64,000 nt of DNA from Mesorhizobium sp. WSM2240 (GTDB lineage Bacteria; Pseudomonadota; Alphaproteobacteria; Rhizobiales; Rhizobiaceae), in the NCBI RefSeq assembly GCF_040438645.1, contig NZ_CP159253.1, positions 1,488,001 through 1,552,000 of the forward strand, given 5' to 3'. Positions 1-10,953 of this stretch are shown here, in pieces (positions within the stretch are counted from its first letter, which is position 1; every line of letters starts with the position of its first letter). The notes beneath the pieces are model-generated. The model was given only the letters and a program-made list of their open reading frames with translations. It searched no databases and was not told the DNA's origin. The position numbers and the translations under genes are program-made.

Positions 1-1
1 C

Positions 2-850
<849 letters not shown>

Positions 851-916
851 TGCGAAAGCATTTGCGCTACCCGAGAAAAACGCCATAGGAAACGGCTCGG
901 CAGGCGACGGAGATCG

Positions 917-1711
917 ATGGCGGCATATCTGGAACAGCGCACAACACAGGCCGCGGGATGGTCGCGCGCTCTGGCTGTATTTTCGGCCGTGCTGTTCGTT
1001 TCCGCCGGCCTGGCGCATCGCTACGGGCTCATCCCCACACCGCCGTTTCTGTCCTTGCTGTCGATCGTCGCCGCGCTGGCGGTGGGATCGCTTGCGCTGG
1101 CCGCCTATGCGTTTACGCGGTTCTGGTATCATGGCGATCTCGGCGGCCGCGACCTGCTGGTCGGTGGGCTGGTTTCGCTCGCTGTGCTCGCGCCGTTTCT
1201 GACGACCGGCTACAGGGCGTTCGTCTATCCACAACTCAATGATATTTCGACCGACCTCGTCGCGCCGCCAATGCTGGTGGCCGCCGTGATCTCGCGCGGT
1301 CTCGACACGAACGAAGTTACCCCCTTTTCCGCTGAGCATCGCAGGCTGCAGACTGAAAACTATCCCGAAGTGACCGGCAGGCGCTACGAAATGCCTTTCG
1401 ATCGTGCGGCCGAAATCGTCGAAGAGCTGCTCGTGCGCCAAGGCTGGACGGTCGCGACATCACGTCCGGCCTTCGTCGGTCAAAGCGAGATGACCATAGA
1501 AGCGCTCGCCCACACCCTCTTGCTCGGCTTTCCCGTCGATGTCGCTGTGCGGCTTACCGACGAGGGGACCTCTACCTATGTCGATATGCGTTCGGCCTCA
1601 CGCTACGGCCGGCACGATCTCGGCGACAACGCCGCCCGGATAATCGCGTTCCTTCGAGAACTCGACGCCGAAATGGCTGTGCAGGCGGGAGCAGCGGCCC
1701 CGGCAGAATAG
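917..1711 (+). CDS. DUF1499 family membrane protein
   Basis: A 264-residue protein with three hydrophobic segments in the first ~100 residues (about 17-35, 43-65 and 75-98), followed by a soluble domain matching the DUF1499 pattern: a TENYPEVTGRRYEMP stretch near 145-160 and a region rich in Val/Asp/Met toward the C-terminus (VDVAVRLTDEG, DMRSASRYG). Such proteins are common in Rhizobiales and have no assigned function. ATG at 917 is preceded by GGAG at a suitable distance. Family assignment is by recognition of the pattern; function is unknown. Confidence 0.75.
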   Translation: MAAYLEQRTTQAAGWSRALAVFSAVLFVSAGLAHRYGLIPTPPFLSLLSIVAALAVGSLALAAYAFTRFWYHGDLGGRDLLVGGLVSLAVLAPFLTTGYRAFVYPQLNDISTDLVAPPMLVAAVISRGLDTNEVTPFSAEHRRLQTENYPEVTGRRYEMPFDRAAEIVEELLVRQGWTVATSRPAFVGQSEMTIEALAHTLLLGFPVDVAVRLTDEGTSTYVDMRSASRYGRHDLGDNAARIIAFLRELDAEMAVQAGAAAPAE

Positions 1712-1724
1712 AATCGGCAAGCGT

Positions 1725-2630
1725 TCAGGCGGGCGCGAAGACGCCGTCGATGGACGGGGCGCCGTCGGTTGCCGCCAGCCCGCGTGTCACCAGATCCTCG
1801 AGATGCGCCAGAACCGACAGGCCGGCCGCGCCATGCAGCCTTGGATCGGTGTCGCGGTAAATTGCCTTCACCAAGTCGGCGATCGTGCGGTCGCCCTGGC
1901 CGAGTCGCTCCATGATCGCCCGCTCGCGCATCCTGCGGTGCGTCTTCAGCCCGCGAATGAAGGCGCGGGGCTTCCTGACCGGCCCGCCATGTCCGGGCAG
2001 GAGAATCCTATCGTCGCGCTGCAGCAGCCGGTCCAGCGAGGCCATGTAGTCGGCCATCGCGCCGTCGGGTGGCGCCACGATCGAAGTCGCCCAGGCCATC
2101 ACATGGTCGGCCGAAAACAGTATCCCGGTCCCTTCGAGTGCGAAGGCGGCGTGATTGGCCGTGTGGCCGGGCGTTAGAATAGTCCGGATCGCCCAGCCAT
2201 CGCCGGCCGTGACCGAATTGTCCCGCAACGTCAGGGCCGGCGCGAAGTCGGTATCAGCGCTGGCGTCCAGTGGATTGATCTCGCCGATGCGCAGCGGTCG
2301 CGCCGGGCGGTGCGGTCCCTCGGCGGCGGTGATTGCCCCGGTCTCGCGCGCAAGCCGCGAAGCGAGGGGCGAGTGATCGCGATGGGTGTGGCTGACAAAG
2401 ATGTGGCTGACTGGTCGCCCTCCGATCGCCTGCAGTAAGGCCGAATAATGCGCCTCGTCTTCCGGACCGGGGTCGATGATTGCGAGCGTATCGCGACCGA
2501 CAATATAGCTGTTTGTCCCGTAGAAGGTGAACGGGCCGGGATTGTTGACCGTCAGCCGCAAGACCCCGGGGGCAAGCTCGATCGCCTCGCCATAGGCAGG
2601 GTCGAATTGGGTGTCGAAGTCCAGAGCCAT
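1725..2630 (-). CDS. MBL-fold metallo-hydrolase
   Basis: Zinc-dependent hydrolase of the metallo-beta-lactamase superfamily. With the start chosen here (MALDFDTQFD) it is 301 residues. The metal-binding signature HTHRDH lies at residues 81-86 (H81, H83, D85, H86), followed by the later ligands in LTPGHTANH and ILLPGHGGP. The C-terminal part resembles the LACTB2-like winged-helix region (RMRERAIMERL onward). The frame stays open upstream to 2762, but that extension overlaps the divergent bioY start and lacks family similarity, so the internal ATG at 2630 is preferred. Substrate unknown: glyoxalase II-like, LACTB2-like and other thioesterase activities are all possible. Confidence 0.85.
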   Translation of the reverse strand: MALDFDTQFDPAYGEAIELAPGVLRLTVNNPGPFTFYGTNSYIVGRDTLAIIDPGPEDEAHYSALLQAIGGRPVSHIFVSHTHRDHSPLASRLARETGAITAAEGPHRPARPLRIGEINPLDASADTDFAPALTLRDNSVTAGDGWAIRTILTPGHTANHAAFALEGTGILFSADHVMAWATSIVAPPDGAMADYMASLDRLLQRDDRILLPGHGGPVRKPRAFIRGLKTHRRMRERAIMERLGQGDRTIADLVKAIYRDTDPRLHGAAGLSVLAHLEDLVTRGLAATDGAPSIDGVFAPA

Positions 2631-2749
2631 ATTCGTTCGACCGAGCCTGTGGTGCGAAAGCCGTAAAATTGTTTGCCGCTTAGCATGGAAGCCAATATAC
2701 GGAAACCCAACCGGCGTTCGCTCGGCCTCAATCGGAAATGGGGAAAACC

Positions 2750-3343
2750 ATGGCAACTGCACTTACCGCCCGCCCGCTCGTTTCGCTTGCATTGCCCGAA
2801 AGCGGTGCCTGGCGGCTGGCAAGTCAATGTATCCTGGCGGTTGCCGGAACTCTGCTGCTGACGATTTCGGCCAAGACGAAGGTCGTGCTCGGCCCCGTCG
2901 ACATGTCGCTCCAGACGCTGGCCGTCTTCATGATCGCGGCCGCATTCGGCATGCGGCTGGCGGTCGCGACGCTGCTTCTCTACATGGCGCAGGGCGCAAT
3001 GGGCCTTCCGGTGTTCCAGGGTACGCCGGAGAAGGGCATCGGCATCGCCTACATGCTCGGCTCGACCGGCGGCTACCTTGCCGGCTTCCTCGCCATGGCC
3101 GCGATCGTCGGCTGGGCGGCCGACCGCGGCTGGGACCGCAATCCGTTCAAGCTGTTCGGCGCGATGCTTACCGCAGAAGTCGTCATGATGGCCTTTGGCT
3201 TCGCCTGGCTGGCTATGCTGATTGGGGTTGAAAAGTCCTGGCAGTTCGGCGTCATCCCGTTCATCGTTCCCGACCTGATCAAGGTAGCGCTGGCTTCAGC
3301 CTTGGTGCCTGCGATCTGGTCGGTGCTGCCCCGGCAACGCTGA
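2750..3343 (+). CDS. bioY: Biotin transporter BioY
   Basis: Substrate-binding S component of a biotin ECF transporter, about 197 residues with five to six hydrophobic segments. The sequence shows typical BioY features: an early TISAKTKVVLGPVDMSLQT stretch near residue 40, then LLLYMAQGAMGLPVF and GSTGGYLAGF. Two in-frame ATGs exist (2738 and 2750); the second is preferred because GGGGAAAA lies just upstream of it and the first has no clear ribosome site. No bioM/bioN energising genes are adjacent, so it acts either alone or with a shared ECF module. No palindromic BioR-type operator was found upstream. Confidence 0.93.
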   Translation: MATALTARPLVSLALPESGAWRLASQCILAVAGTLLLTISAKTKVVLGPVDMSLQTLAVFMIAAAFGMRLAVATLLLYMAQGAMGLPVFQGTPEKGIGIAYMLGSTGGYLAGFLAMAAIVGWAADRGWDRNPFKLFGAMLTAEVVMMAFGFAWLAMLIGVEKSWQFGVIPFIVPDLIKVALASALVPAIWSVLPRQR

Positions 3344-3362
3344 GCGCTTTATCCGTCATTTG

Positions 3363-3390
3363 TTCAGCCGCGGCCAGCGCTGCGGCTGAA
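3363..3390. terminator. Hairpin downstream of bioY
   Basis: TTCAGCCGC and GCGGCTGAA form a perfect 9-bp stem around a 10-base loop, 20 bases after the bioY stop. There is no proper T-run after it, so it is a possible transcription end or mRNA-stabilising structure rather than a clear intrinsic terminator. The remaining ~220 bases to cysD show nothing else I can support. Confidence 0.4.
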
Positions 3391-3609
3391 TGCGTTTGAG
3401 GGGCCGGATTCCAGCCCCCGACGCTCTTTCGACGCTCCCCGGGGAATGGCATTCCACCAGCGTCGCACATCGCGCAAGTTCCGGCCGGGGAATGCCGCGA
3501 ATTTGGTAGCGTTCTGCTTGAGAACCCGCCCGCTTATGGGAAAATCGCGCAAAATCCAGTATTTCGCCGCCGCGCCGCATCTGGTGGGCGACGCACATAA
3601 GGCGCCCTC

Positions 3610-4515
3610 ATGCTTGCCAAGCTTTCTCATCTCGACCGGTTGGAGGCCGAGGCCATCCATATTTTTCGTGAGGTGGCGGCGACTTTTGCCAAACCGGTGA
3701 TGCTCTATTCGGTAGGCAAGGATTCGTCGGTCCTGCTGCATCTGGCGATGAAGGCCTTCTATCCGGCCAAGCCTCCGTTTCCCTTTCTGCACGTCGACAC
3801 GACCTGGAAGTTCCGCGAGATGATCGAATTTCGCGACTCGATGGCCGAGAAACTGGGCTTCGACCTTCTCGTCCACGTCAACGAAGACGGCGTGCGCGAC
3901 GGCATCAATCCGTTCGACCACGGCTCGAATACCCACACCCATGTCATGAAGACGGTGGGTCTGCGCCAGGCGCTCGACAAATACGGTTTCGACGCGGCCT
4001 TTGGCGGCGCCCGCCGCGACGAGGAAAAGTCGCGCGCCAAGGAGCGCATCTTCTCATTCCGCAATGCGCAGCACGTCTGGGATCCCAAGAACCAGCGTCC
4101 GGAAATGTGGAAGATCTACAATACACGGATTTCGCCGGGCGAATCGATCCGCGTCTTCCCGCTGTCCAACTGGACCGAGCTCGACATCTGGCAATACATC
4201 TTGCGCGAGGAAATCCCGATCGTGCCGCTGTATTTCGCCAAGAAGCGGCCGGTGGTCGAGCGCGACGGCATGCTGATCATGCGCGACGACGACCGCATGA
4301 AGCTCCGGCCCGGCGAGGTCATCGAGAACCGCCTGGTCCGCTTCAGGACGCTCGGCTGCTATCCGCTGACGGGGGCGATCGATTCGGACGCTGACGATCT
4401 CGAAGGCATCGTCAATGAGATGCTGATTGCCCGAACTTCGGAACGCCAGGGCCGGCTGATCGACCGGGACGAGGCCGGCTCGATGGAAAAGAAGAAGCGC
4501 GAAGGATATTTCTGA
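3610..4515 (+). CDS. cysD: Sulfate adenylyltransferase small subunit CysD
   Basis: 301 residues. Catalyses adenylyl transfer from ATP to sulfate, forming APS, as the small subunit paired with the CysN GTPase encoded next. The PP-loop SVGKDSS lies at residues 34-40, followed by [10 protein letters not shown], the [17 protein letters not shown] active-site segment and the C-terminal [12 protein letters not shown], all hallmarks of CysD/NodP. The stop is two bases before the cysNC start, so the two are co-translated. CysD and the symbiotic paralogue NodP cannot be told apart by sequence alone; the absence of nod genes here favours the housekeeping assimilation role. Confidence 0.97.
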   Translation: MLAKLSHLDRLEAEAIHIFREVAATFAKPVMLYSVGKDSSVLLHLAMKAFYPAKPPFPFLHVDTTWKFREMIEFRDSMAEKLGFDLLVHVNEDGVRDGINPFDHGSNTHTHVMKTVGLRQALDKYGFDAAFGGARRDEEKSRAKERIFSFRNAQHVWDPKNQRPEMWKIYNTRISPGESIRVFPLSNWTELDIWQYILREEIPIVPLYFAKKRPVVERDGMLIMRDDDRMKLRPGEVIENRLVRFRTLGCYPLTGAIDSDADDLEGIVNEMLIARTSERQGRLIDRDEAGSMEKKKREGYF

Positions 4516-4517
4516 GA

Positions 4518-6452
4518 ATGCGCCACTTAATGGCAGAAAATCTTGTCGCGGCCGATACCGTTCGCGACTTCATTGCCGACCAGGAACAGAAATCGCTGCT
4601 GCGCTTTCTGACCTGCGGTTCGGTCGACGACGGCAAGTCGACGCTGATCGGCCGTCTCCTGTCCGACACCAAGCAGATATTCGAGGACCAGCTGGCCACG
4701 CTGGAGCGCGATTCGAAGAAGCACGGCACGACCGGCGACGACATTGACTTCGCGTTGCTGGTAGATGGGCTGGAAGCCGAGCGCGAGCAGGGCATCACCA
4801 TCGACGTCGCCTACCGCTTCTTCGCGACGCCCAAGCGCAAATTCATCGTGGCCGACACGCCCGGCCATGAACAATATACGCGCAACATGGCGACGGGCGC
4901 CTCGACCGCCGATCTGGCCATCGTGCTGGTCGACGCCAGGCAGGGTGTGCTGCGCCAGACGCGCCGCCATTCGATCATCGCCTCGCTGCTCGGCATCCGC
5001 TACGTGGTGCTTGCGGTCAACAAGATCGATCTGGTTGGCTTCGATCGGGACGTGTTTGCGGAGATCGTGGCCGACTACACGGAATTCGCGAAGGATCTCG
5101 GTTTCTCCTCGATCGTGCCGATCCCGATGTCGGCTCGCTTCGGCGACAACGTCTCCCGTTGCTCCACGCAAACCGGCTGGTATGCCGGCCCGACCCTGAT
5201 CGATCACCTCGAAACGGTGGCGGTCGGCGAAACGAGCGAACAGCCGTTCCGGTTTCCAGTGCAGTATGTAAACCGGCCGAACCTCGATTTCCGCGGCTTC
5301 GCGGGAACGGTTGCGTCCGGCTCGGTGGCGGAGGGCGACGCGGTCGTTGTCGCGAAATCCGGCAAACAGTCGCGGGTCAAACGCATCGTCGCGCAGGGCG
5401 GCGATCTCGAACGGGCGGTGGAAGGGCAGGCGGTCACCATAGTCCTGGAAGACGAGATCGAGGTTTCGCGCGGCAATCTTCTGGTTGCGCCCGAAGCAAG
5501 GCCGCAAGTCGCCGACCAGTTCGCAGCCAACCTCGTCTGGTTCGACGAGCAGGCGCTTCTGCCCGGCCGCTCATACATATTGCGCACCGAAACCGACCAG
5601 GCGAGCGCGACCATTTCGGACTTGAAATACCGCGTCAATGTCAATGACTTCGCACAGGAAGCGGCGAAATCGCTGGCGATGAACGAGGTCGGCGTAGTCA
5701 ACATCTCGGCGCAGTCGCCGATCGCCTTCGACAGCTTCACCGAAAACCGCACCACCGGTGCTTTCATCCTGATCGATCGCATCACCAATGCGACCGTCGG
5801 GGCCGGCATGATCCAGCATGCGCTGCGCCGCGCCGACAACATCCACTGGCAGTCGCTGGAAGTGACGAAGAGCGCCCGCGCCGCGGCCAAGCACCAGAAG
5901 CCGGCGGTTCTCTGGTTCACCGGGCTTTCAGGCTCGGGCAAGTCGACCATCGCTAATCTGCTCGAGAAGAAGCTGCATGCGAGCGGTCGCCACACCTATA
6001 TTCTCGACGGCGACAATGTCCGCCACGGCCTTAATCGCGATCTCGGCTTCACCGACGAGGACCGCGTCGAAAACATCCGCCGCGTTGCCGAAGTGGCGCG
6101 CCTTATGGTCGACGCCGGCTTGATGGTGATCGTCTCCTTCATCTCGCCGTTCCGCGCCGAGCGCCGCATGGCGCGCGAAATGATGGGCGAAGGCGAGTTC
6201 ATCGAGGTGTTCGTCGATACGCCGTTCGAGGAATGCGCCGCACGCGATCCGAAAGGGCTCTATGCGAAAGCGCTCGGCGGCGAGATAAAGAACTTCACCG
6301 GCTTGGATTCGCCTTACGAGAGACCGGAAAACCCGGAAATTCACCTGCGGACGCTCGGCAAGTCTCCCGAGGAGATGGTAGAGATCCTCGAAAGCTGGCT
6401 GAGCGAGCGCGACATTGCGGACCAACAATACGACGACGGCGGCGGCATCTAA
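4518..6452 (+). CDS. cysN: Bifunctional sulfate adenylyltransferase GTPase subunit / APS kinase (CysN-CysC)
   Basis: 644-residue fusion. The N-terminal elongation-factor-like GTPase has P-loop GSVDDGKST (residues 34-42), the ADTPGHEQY switch and NKID; it drives APS synthesis together with CysD. The C-terminal APS kinase has its own P-loop GLSGSGKST at about residues 470-478 and the [10 protein letters not shown] motif; it phosphorylates APS to PAPS. This fused NodQ/CysNC layout is usual in rhizobia. Starts at 4518 or 4530 are both possible (MRHLMAEN); the first gives the tightest coupling to cysD. PAPS made here feeds sulfite formation or sulfotransfer. Confidence 0.96.
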   Translation: MRHLMAENLVAADTVRDFIADQEQKSLLRFLTCGSVDDGKSTLIGRLLSDTKQIFEDQLATLERDSKKHGTTGDDIDFALLVDGLEAEREQGITIDVAYRFFATPKRKFIVADTPGHEQYTRNMATGASTADLAIVLVDARQGVLRQTRRHSIIASLLGIRYVVLAVNKIDLVGFDRDVFAEIVADYTEFAKDLGFSSIVPIPMSARFGDNVSRCSTQTGWYAGPTLIDHLETVAVGETSEQPFRFPVQYVNRPNLDFRGFAGTVASGSVAEGDAVVVAKSGKQSRVKRIVAQGGDLERAVEGQAVTIVLEDEIEVSRGNLLVAPEARPQVADQFAANLVWFDEQALLPGRSYILRTETDQASATISDLKYRVNVNDFAQEAAKSLAMNEVGVVNISAQSPIAFDSFTENRTTGAFILIDRITNATVGAGMIQHALRRADNIHWQSLEVTKSARAAAKHQKPAVLWFTGLSGSGKSTIANLLEKKLHASGRHTYILDGDNVRHGLNRDLGFTDEDRVENIRRVAEVARLMVDAGLMVIVSFISPFRAERRMAREMMGEGEFIEVFVDTPFEECAARDPKGLYAKALGGEIKNFTGLDSPYERPENPEIHLRTLGKSPEEMVEILESWLSERDIADQQYDDGGGI

Positions 6453-7242
6453 CGACGAGGCGATGCTGGCGCGTTTCGAGCGCCTGGCGCTTGCGGCCGG
6501 GCGTCTGGTCATGGACGTGTTCCATGCCGGCATATCGGTCGAGCACAAGCTCGACGCATCGCCGGTGACGGAGGCGGACCGCGTAAGCGAGAAGCTCATC
6601 CTTGCCGGCCTGCGCGCCGAATATCCGGGCATTCCCTGCGTGGCCGAGGAGGAAGCCGCCGAAGGAATTGCGCCGCGCGACCCGGGCCAGACATTCTTCC
6701 TGATCGACCCGCTCGACGGGACGAAGGAATTCGTCAATCGCAACAGCGATTTCACGGTCAATATCGCGCTCGTACGCCGCGGCGTTCCGGAACTCGGCGT
6801 GGTCTATGCGCCGTGCAGCCGCCGATTCTTCTCCGGAAGGCCGGGCAGGGCGGAATCGATCGAGGTCTCGCCGGATCACCAGATCGTTGGGCGCCGCAGG
6901 ATTTTCGTGCGCGAGGGCAGGACGCCGCTGACCATCGTGGCGAGCCGCTCCCACCGCACGCCCGAGACCGACACGTTCATAAGAGGCATCAAGGCGGCGG
7001 AGATTGTTTCGATCGGTTCGTCGCTGAAATTCTGCCTGATCGCCGGCGGCGAAGCGGATGTCTATCCGCGTTTCGGCCGCACGATGGAGTGGGATACCGC
7101 GGCCGGCGACGCAATCTTGCGTGCGGCAGGCGGCATGACCCGCACCGCCGACGGCAGGCCGCTGGCCTACGGGAAGCGTAGCCAGCCGGGCGAGGCCGAT
7201 TACGCCAATCCGTCCTTCATCGCCAGCGGCAGCATTTCATAG
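6415..7242 (+). CDS. cysQ: 3'(2'),5'-bisphosphate nucleotidase CysQ
   Basis: Inositol-monophosphatase-fold phosphatase that removes the 3' phosphate of PAP/PAPS, matching its position after cysNC. The metal-binding motif DPLDGTKEF starts at residue 98 (TTG start numbering), preceded by the AEEEAAEG acidic site, and the second signature [16 protein letters not shown] is near the C-terminus. The open frame begins with TTG at 6415, overlapping cysNC by 38 bases; an ATG at 6463, 10 bases after the cysNC stop, is an equally reasonable start and gives 259 residues. It converges with the aminotransferase gene, 13 bases away. Confidence 0.92.
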   Translation: MRTNNTTTAAASNDEAMLARFERLALAAGRLVMDVFHAGISVEHKLDASPVTEADRVSEKLILAGLRAEYPGIPCVAEEEAAEGIAPRDPGQTFFLIDPLDGTKEFVNRNSDFTVNIALVRRGVPELGVVYAPCSRRFFSGRPGRAESIEVSPDHQIVGRRRIFVREGRTPLTIVASRSHRTPETDTFIRGIKAAEIVSIGSSLKFCLIAGGEADVYPRFGRTMEWDTAAGDAILRAAGGMTRTADGRPLAYGKRSQPGEADYANPSFIASGSIS

Positions 7243-7255
7243 ACCGTTGGCCGAT

Positions 7256-8395
7256 TCATTCTGCCGCCTGCGCAGTCTTCGTCTCGATGAAGCTGCGGAT
7301 CGCGCCGACGATCCGGTCCTGGTCCTCGACCGTGAGGTAGGGATGCATGGGCAGGCAGAGAATCCGCTTGGGCAGCGATTCGGAAACCGGCAGCCCGCCC
7401 GGCGCGACAGGGTAGTTCCTGTAGGCGAGCTGCTGGTGCAGCGGCTTCACATAGTAGATGACCGACGGAATGCCCTGTTCCTGGAGGTAAGCCTTGAGTT
7501 CGTCGCGGTAGGGCGTCTCGATGGCGTATTGCGCCCAGGCCGAGCGGCTGCCTTCCGGCACATGGGCGGTTTTGACCAGATTGTGCAGAGCGCCGCGATA
7601 GCGCTGCGCGACAGCCTGGCGCGCGACCATCTCGTCCTCGAGGATGGCGAGCTTCTCGATCAGGATCGCCGCCTGCAGCGTGTCCAGCCGCGAATTCAGG
7701 CCGACATGGATGTTGTCGTACTGCGTCTCGCCCTTGCCGTGGAAGGCGAAGGAGCGGAGCTTTGCCGCCATCTCGTCGTCATTGGTGAACATCGCCCCGC
7801 CGTCGCCGTAGCAGCCGAGCGGCTTGGCCGGATAGAAGCTCGTCGCGCCGACGCTCCCGAAGGAACCGCACATCCGGCCTTGGGTCGAGCCGCCGATCGC
7901 TTGCGCGGCGTCCTCGATGACCAGCAGGTTTTCGCGCTCTGCGATCTCCGAAATAGCCGCATAGTCGGCGCCGAGCCCGAACAGATCGACCGGGATGATC
8001 GCCCTTGGCTTCAGCCGTCCCTCTTTCTTGACCATGGCGATCGCGGCTTCGAGGCTGGCGATGTCGATATTGTAAGTGTCCGGGTCGACGTCGACGAACA
8101 CCGGCTCGGCCTTGGCGAGCGCAACGACCTCCGCCGTCGCGGCGAATGTGAAGCTCGGCACGAACACCGCGTCGCCAGGTCCGATGCCTGAGGCGTAGAG
8201 TGGCAAAAGCAGTGCGTCGGTGCCGTTGGCGCAGGCGACCGCGTGCTTGACACCGACATAGGCCGCGAGCTGGTTCTCGAACTCGGTGACCTCCGGCCCA
8301 AGGATGTAGCGGCCGTCATCGACCACGCGATCGATTGCCGCCTTCAGCCGGTCCCGAATTCTTTCGCGCTGCGCGCCGAGGTCGATAAACTGCAT
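7256..8395 (-). CDS. DegT/DnrJ/EryC1/StrS family sugar aminotransferase
   Basis: 379 residues from the chosen start (MQFIDLGAQR), the usual beginning of this family; GGAG five bases upstream supports it over the longer frame to 8458. PLP-dependent transamination of a nucleotide-linked keto-sugar, for cell-surface polysaccharide or glycoconjugate synthesis. Lys191 in SFYPAKPLG is the PLP Schiff-base residue, with VIEDAAQA (Asp162) for the pyridine nitrogen and CYGDGG after it. The UDP-linked substrate cannot be read; WecE/VioA/PglE-like enzymes are candidates. No other sugar-nucleotide gene is adjacent. Confidence 0.9.
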   Translation of the reverse strand: MQFIDLGAQRERIRDRLKAAIDRVVDDGRYILGPEVTEFENQLAAYVGVKHAVACANGTDALLLPLYASGIGPGDAVFVPSFTFAATAEVVALAKAEPVFVDVDPDTYNIDIASLEAAIAMVKKEGRLKPRAIIPVDLFGLGADYAAISEIAERENLLVIEDAAQAIGGSTQGRMCGSFGSVGATSFYPAKPLGCYGDGGAMFTNDDEMAAKLRSFAFHGKGETQYDNIHVGLNSRLDTLQAAILIEKLAILEDEMVARQAVAQRYRGALHNLVKTAHVPEGSRSAWAQYAIETPYRDELKAYLQEQGIPSVIYYVKPLHQQLAYRNYPVAPGGLPVSESLPKRILCLPMHPYLTVEDQDRIVGAIRSFIETKTAQAAE

Positions 8396-8638
8396 GCCTG
8401 CTCCGAAAACGTGCCCTGTCAGATGTTGCGCGCTGATAGCATGAGTTGATTTGGCCAAGAAAGCGCAGGGCGGGGCTGCATTGCCGCGGCGCTGCGTCGC
8501 GCGTTACCGGCTGTTTTCCGTCTTTAGCCAGAAAATGCACGGAATCCGGGGCATTTCGAGCCATGCCGGCGCCGAGGCTAACGTTTACGGAACCCTCCGG
8601 AAACATAAAGTGATGCACACTTCGACGATTCAGGCGCT

Positions 8639-9562
8639 TCAGGCGATTTCATGCCGCCAGGGCGGATTTGCGCCGGCGCGCGAGACGGTTATGGCCGCAG
8701 CCTTTGCTCCGAGCGCGAGCGCGTCGCGGATGGCGTGTTCGGAAAGCTCTTCCAAAGCTGTTTTCGACAGCAGGCCGCCGTCGTGCAGCGACGCGAGCAT
8801 GCCGGCGTTGAAGGTGTCTCCCGCGCCGACAGTATCGACGACCGTGACACGTTCGGGCATCACTGAAACGGTGTGGCGCTTCGTGTATCCCACAGCACCC
8901 TTGCTGCCATGGGTCACGACGATGAGCTTGGGGCCGCTCTCCAGCCACTTGCGCACCTGGTCCTCCTCGGGACCGTCATTTCCGAACCAGGCGAGATCCT
9001 CGTCGGAAAGTTTCACGATATCTGCCAAGGCCATCATCCGGCGGATGCGGTCATTATGCTTGTCCTTGTCGGGGATGAAGCCTGGCCGAATATTGGGATC
9101 GAGCATCGTCACGCGGCGGTCGGCTTCCCGCTTCATCAGCGCCTCATAGGCCGAGCCGCATGGTTCCGGGATCAGGCTGATGGCGCCGAATAGCATCGCC
9201 TCGACGTCATCGCCGAGAAGCGGCAAGTCGGTCTCCGTCAGCATGCGGCCGGCGGTGTTCTCGTCATAAAACGTGTATGTGGCGTGGCCGTCGGTCAGCC
9301 GCACGAACGCCAGCGTGGTCGGCCGCGCCGAAACGTCCGCGTAGCGGGAGCCGGCATTACTTGAAGCCAGCACCTCGTGTATCTGCTGGCCGAACAGGTC
9401 GGACGACAGGCCGGAGAAGAACTCCACCGGCACGCCGAGCCGGCCGAGCGCGATCGCGGTGTTGAAAATGGCGCCACCAGCATAGGGCGCGAATGCGGCT
9501 TCGCCAGAAGTGCTTTCGCGCGGCAGCATGTCGATGAGCGCTTCTCCGCAGCACAGGATCAT
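8639..9562 (-). CDS. frk: Fructokinase, PfkB family
   Basis: 307 residues. Phosphorylates fructose, probably to fructose 6-phosphate. PfkB signatures are present: a Gly-rich AGGAIFNTAIALGRLG near residue 29, and GAGDTFNAGMLASL toward the C-terminus, with the catalytic Asp in GAGD. MLDPNIRPGF is the typical ribokinase-fold middle motif. It lies beside the fructose regulator and ABC importer, and fructose brought in by an ABC system needs such a kinase. It is on the same strand as frcR and downstream of it (113-base gap), so it may be co-transcribed with the regulator rather than with the importer. Confidence 0.9.
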   Translation of the reverse strand: MILCCGEALIDMLPRESTSGEAAFAPYAGGAIFNTAIALGRLGVPVEFFSGLSSDLFGQQIHEVLASSNAGSRYADVSARPTTLAFVRLTDGHATYTFYDENTAGRMLTETDLPLLGDDVEAMLFGAISLIPEPCGSAYEALMKREADRRVTMLDPNIRPGFIPDKDKHNDRIRRMMALADIVKLSDEDLAWFGNDGPEEDQVRKWLESGPKLIVVTHGSKGAVGYTKRHTVSVMPERVTVVDTVGAGDTFNAGMLASLHDGGLLSKTALEELSEHAIRDALALGAKAAAITVSRAGANPPWRHEIA

Positions 9563-9675
9563 GATTTCCGACTCCGATGTTTACGTGCCCGGTTCAGGCA
9601 CCGAAAGCAATAGCGTCTGGCGAGGTGAACCAGCAACCGGCCAGCACGGGCGATCCGGGCAGCATCTGCGCTGCC

Positions 9676-10893
9676 TCAGGAAAGCCGCGTGTCGCCGATG
9701 AGGAAGCGCTCCGACAATGGCAGGCTTGCACCGCCGAGCGCACGAGCATGTATGCCGACCGTACCCTCTCGCACGAGCGGGACGGTCAGGCCTTCGACAT
9801 CGATCTTATGCAACGACGTCTTGACCGCTTCGACCAACCGCTTGCGCACCTCCGTCGGCATCCACCCGTCGATGATTGCAGCTTCGAAATCGATCACGGC
9901 GGAGGCCGCGACGATGGCGTAGGCCAGCGCATCGGCCGCGGTTTCTATCCAGCTATTCAGATCCGCGCCGATGTCTCCCCAGTCGTCCGGAGAGGTCCAC
10001 AGATACGAAGCGTCGACGCCCTTACCGTTGAGCGTCCTTTCGAGGATGGCGATGGACGCCACATCGATCAGCTGGATCGGGCGGCCATTGGGGCCCGGCA
10101 CAGGCATCGAACCAAGTGCTCCGGCATTGCCGCTGGGACCGCTATAGAGCCTGCCGCTCAGGACCAAACCGCCGCCGGCAAAAGCGCCGATGTAGAAATA
10201 GATGAAATCGCGCAGCGGTCCGCTCTGGCCGAACACCAATTCGGCGCCGCACGCCGATGTCGCATCATTTTGCAGATAAACGGGAAAGTTGCACTGCTGC
10301 CCGATGCGCTCGCGTATGTCGAGGTGCCGCCATTGGTCCATGATCTCGGCCGGAGCGCCGGCAGTCTCGGCCCAGCTCCAGAGTTCGAAAGGCATGGCGA
10401 TACCCAAGCCGGCGATGCGCCTGTCCTGCTCTTCGTCGAGGCCGGCGCGCAGCTCCGTAATGCCGGATTTGACGAACTCGATCGTCTCCTCGGGCGCTGG
10501 GAAGTGATAGGAATGCTGGAGCATCGCGCGGACTTTGCCGAGGAAATCGATCAGGACGAGTTCGGCGCTGCGCCGGCCGATCTTCAGCCCGAGGAAATAG
10601 GCCCCTTCGGGATTAAGCGACATCGGGATCGATGGTTGGCCGATCTTTCCACGCACCGGCTCTTCGCGCAGGAGCAGCCCGTCCTGCTCGAGTTCGCGCA
10701 TGATGACGGAGACAGTCTGCGCGGAAAGCCTGGTCATGCGCGCGATATCGGACTTGGCCAGACTGCCGTGGCGGCGTACGAGCGAGAGCACGAGCCTTTC
10801 GTTGTGGTCCCTCATTCCGCTCTGGTTCGTGCCATGATGAAACCGGCTCTCCCCCAGTTCGCGCGAACCGTGCCTGAGATCGCCGGATTGCAC
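9676..10893 (-). CDS. frcR: ROK family transcriptional regulator, FrcR-like
   Basis: 405 residues, GTG start with a strong GGGAGGA five bases upstream. The N-terminal winged helix-turn-helix covers about residues 34-90 (LVRRHGSLAKSDIARMTRLS, then QTVSVIMRELEQDG). A ROK sugar-kinase-like fold follows, with the FLGLKIGRR stretch. A catalytic kinase role is unlikely in this XylR/NagC-type layout. It diverges from frcB across a 205-base region holding a perfect inverted repeat, so it probably represses frcBCA and itself and responds to fructose or a related sugar. The name rests on context plus family. Confidence 0.87.
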   Translation of the reverse strand: MQSGDLRHGSRELGESRFHHGTNQSGMRDHNERLVLSLVRRHGSLAKSDIARMTRLSAQTVSVIMRELEQDGLLLREEPVRGKIGQPSIPMSLNPEGAYFLGLKIGRRSAELVLIDFLGKVRAMLQHSYHFPAPEETIEFVKSGITELRAGLDEEQDRRIAGLGIAMPFELWSWAETAGAPAEIMDQWRHLDIRERIGQQCNFPVYLQNDATSACGAELVFGQSGPLRDFIYFYIGAFAGGGLVLSGRLYSGPSGNAGALGSMPVPGPNGRPIQLIDVASIAILERTLNGKGVDASYLWTSPDDWGDIGADLNSWIETAADALAYAIVAASAVIDFEAAIIDGWMPTEVRKRLVEAVKTSLHKIDVEGLTVPLVREGTVGIHARALGGASLPLSERFLIGDTRLS

Positions 10894-10953
10894 TTATTCC
10901 TCCCGATTGCTGGTTCCAGCCTTTTCCGCGAGAATGGCCAGTAACCCTCGGCC

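Noticed and set aside
2631..2749. BioR operator before bioY
   Set aside because: No TTATCTATAA-type palindrome is present in the interval.
3344..3609. Riboswitch or leader before cysD
   Set aside because: Apart from the hairpin after bioY, I see no SAM-type or other conserved leader structure.
9577..10944. 455-codon open frame on the plus strand antisense to frcR
   Set aside because: It is the shadow of a high-G+C gene: the opposite strand has a clear ROK protein with helix-turn-helix, and this frame shows no recognisable domain.
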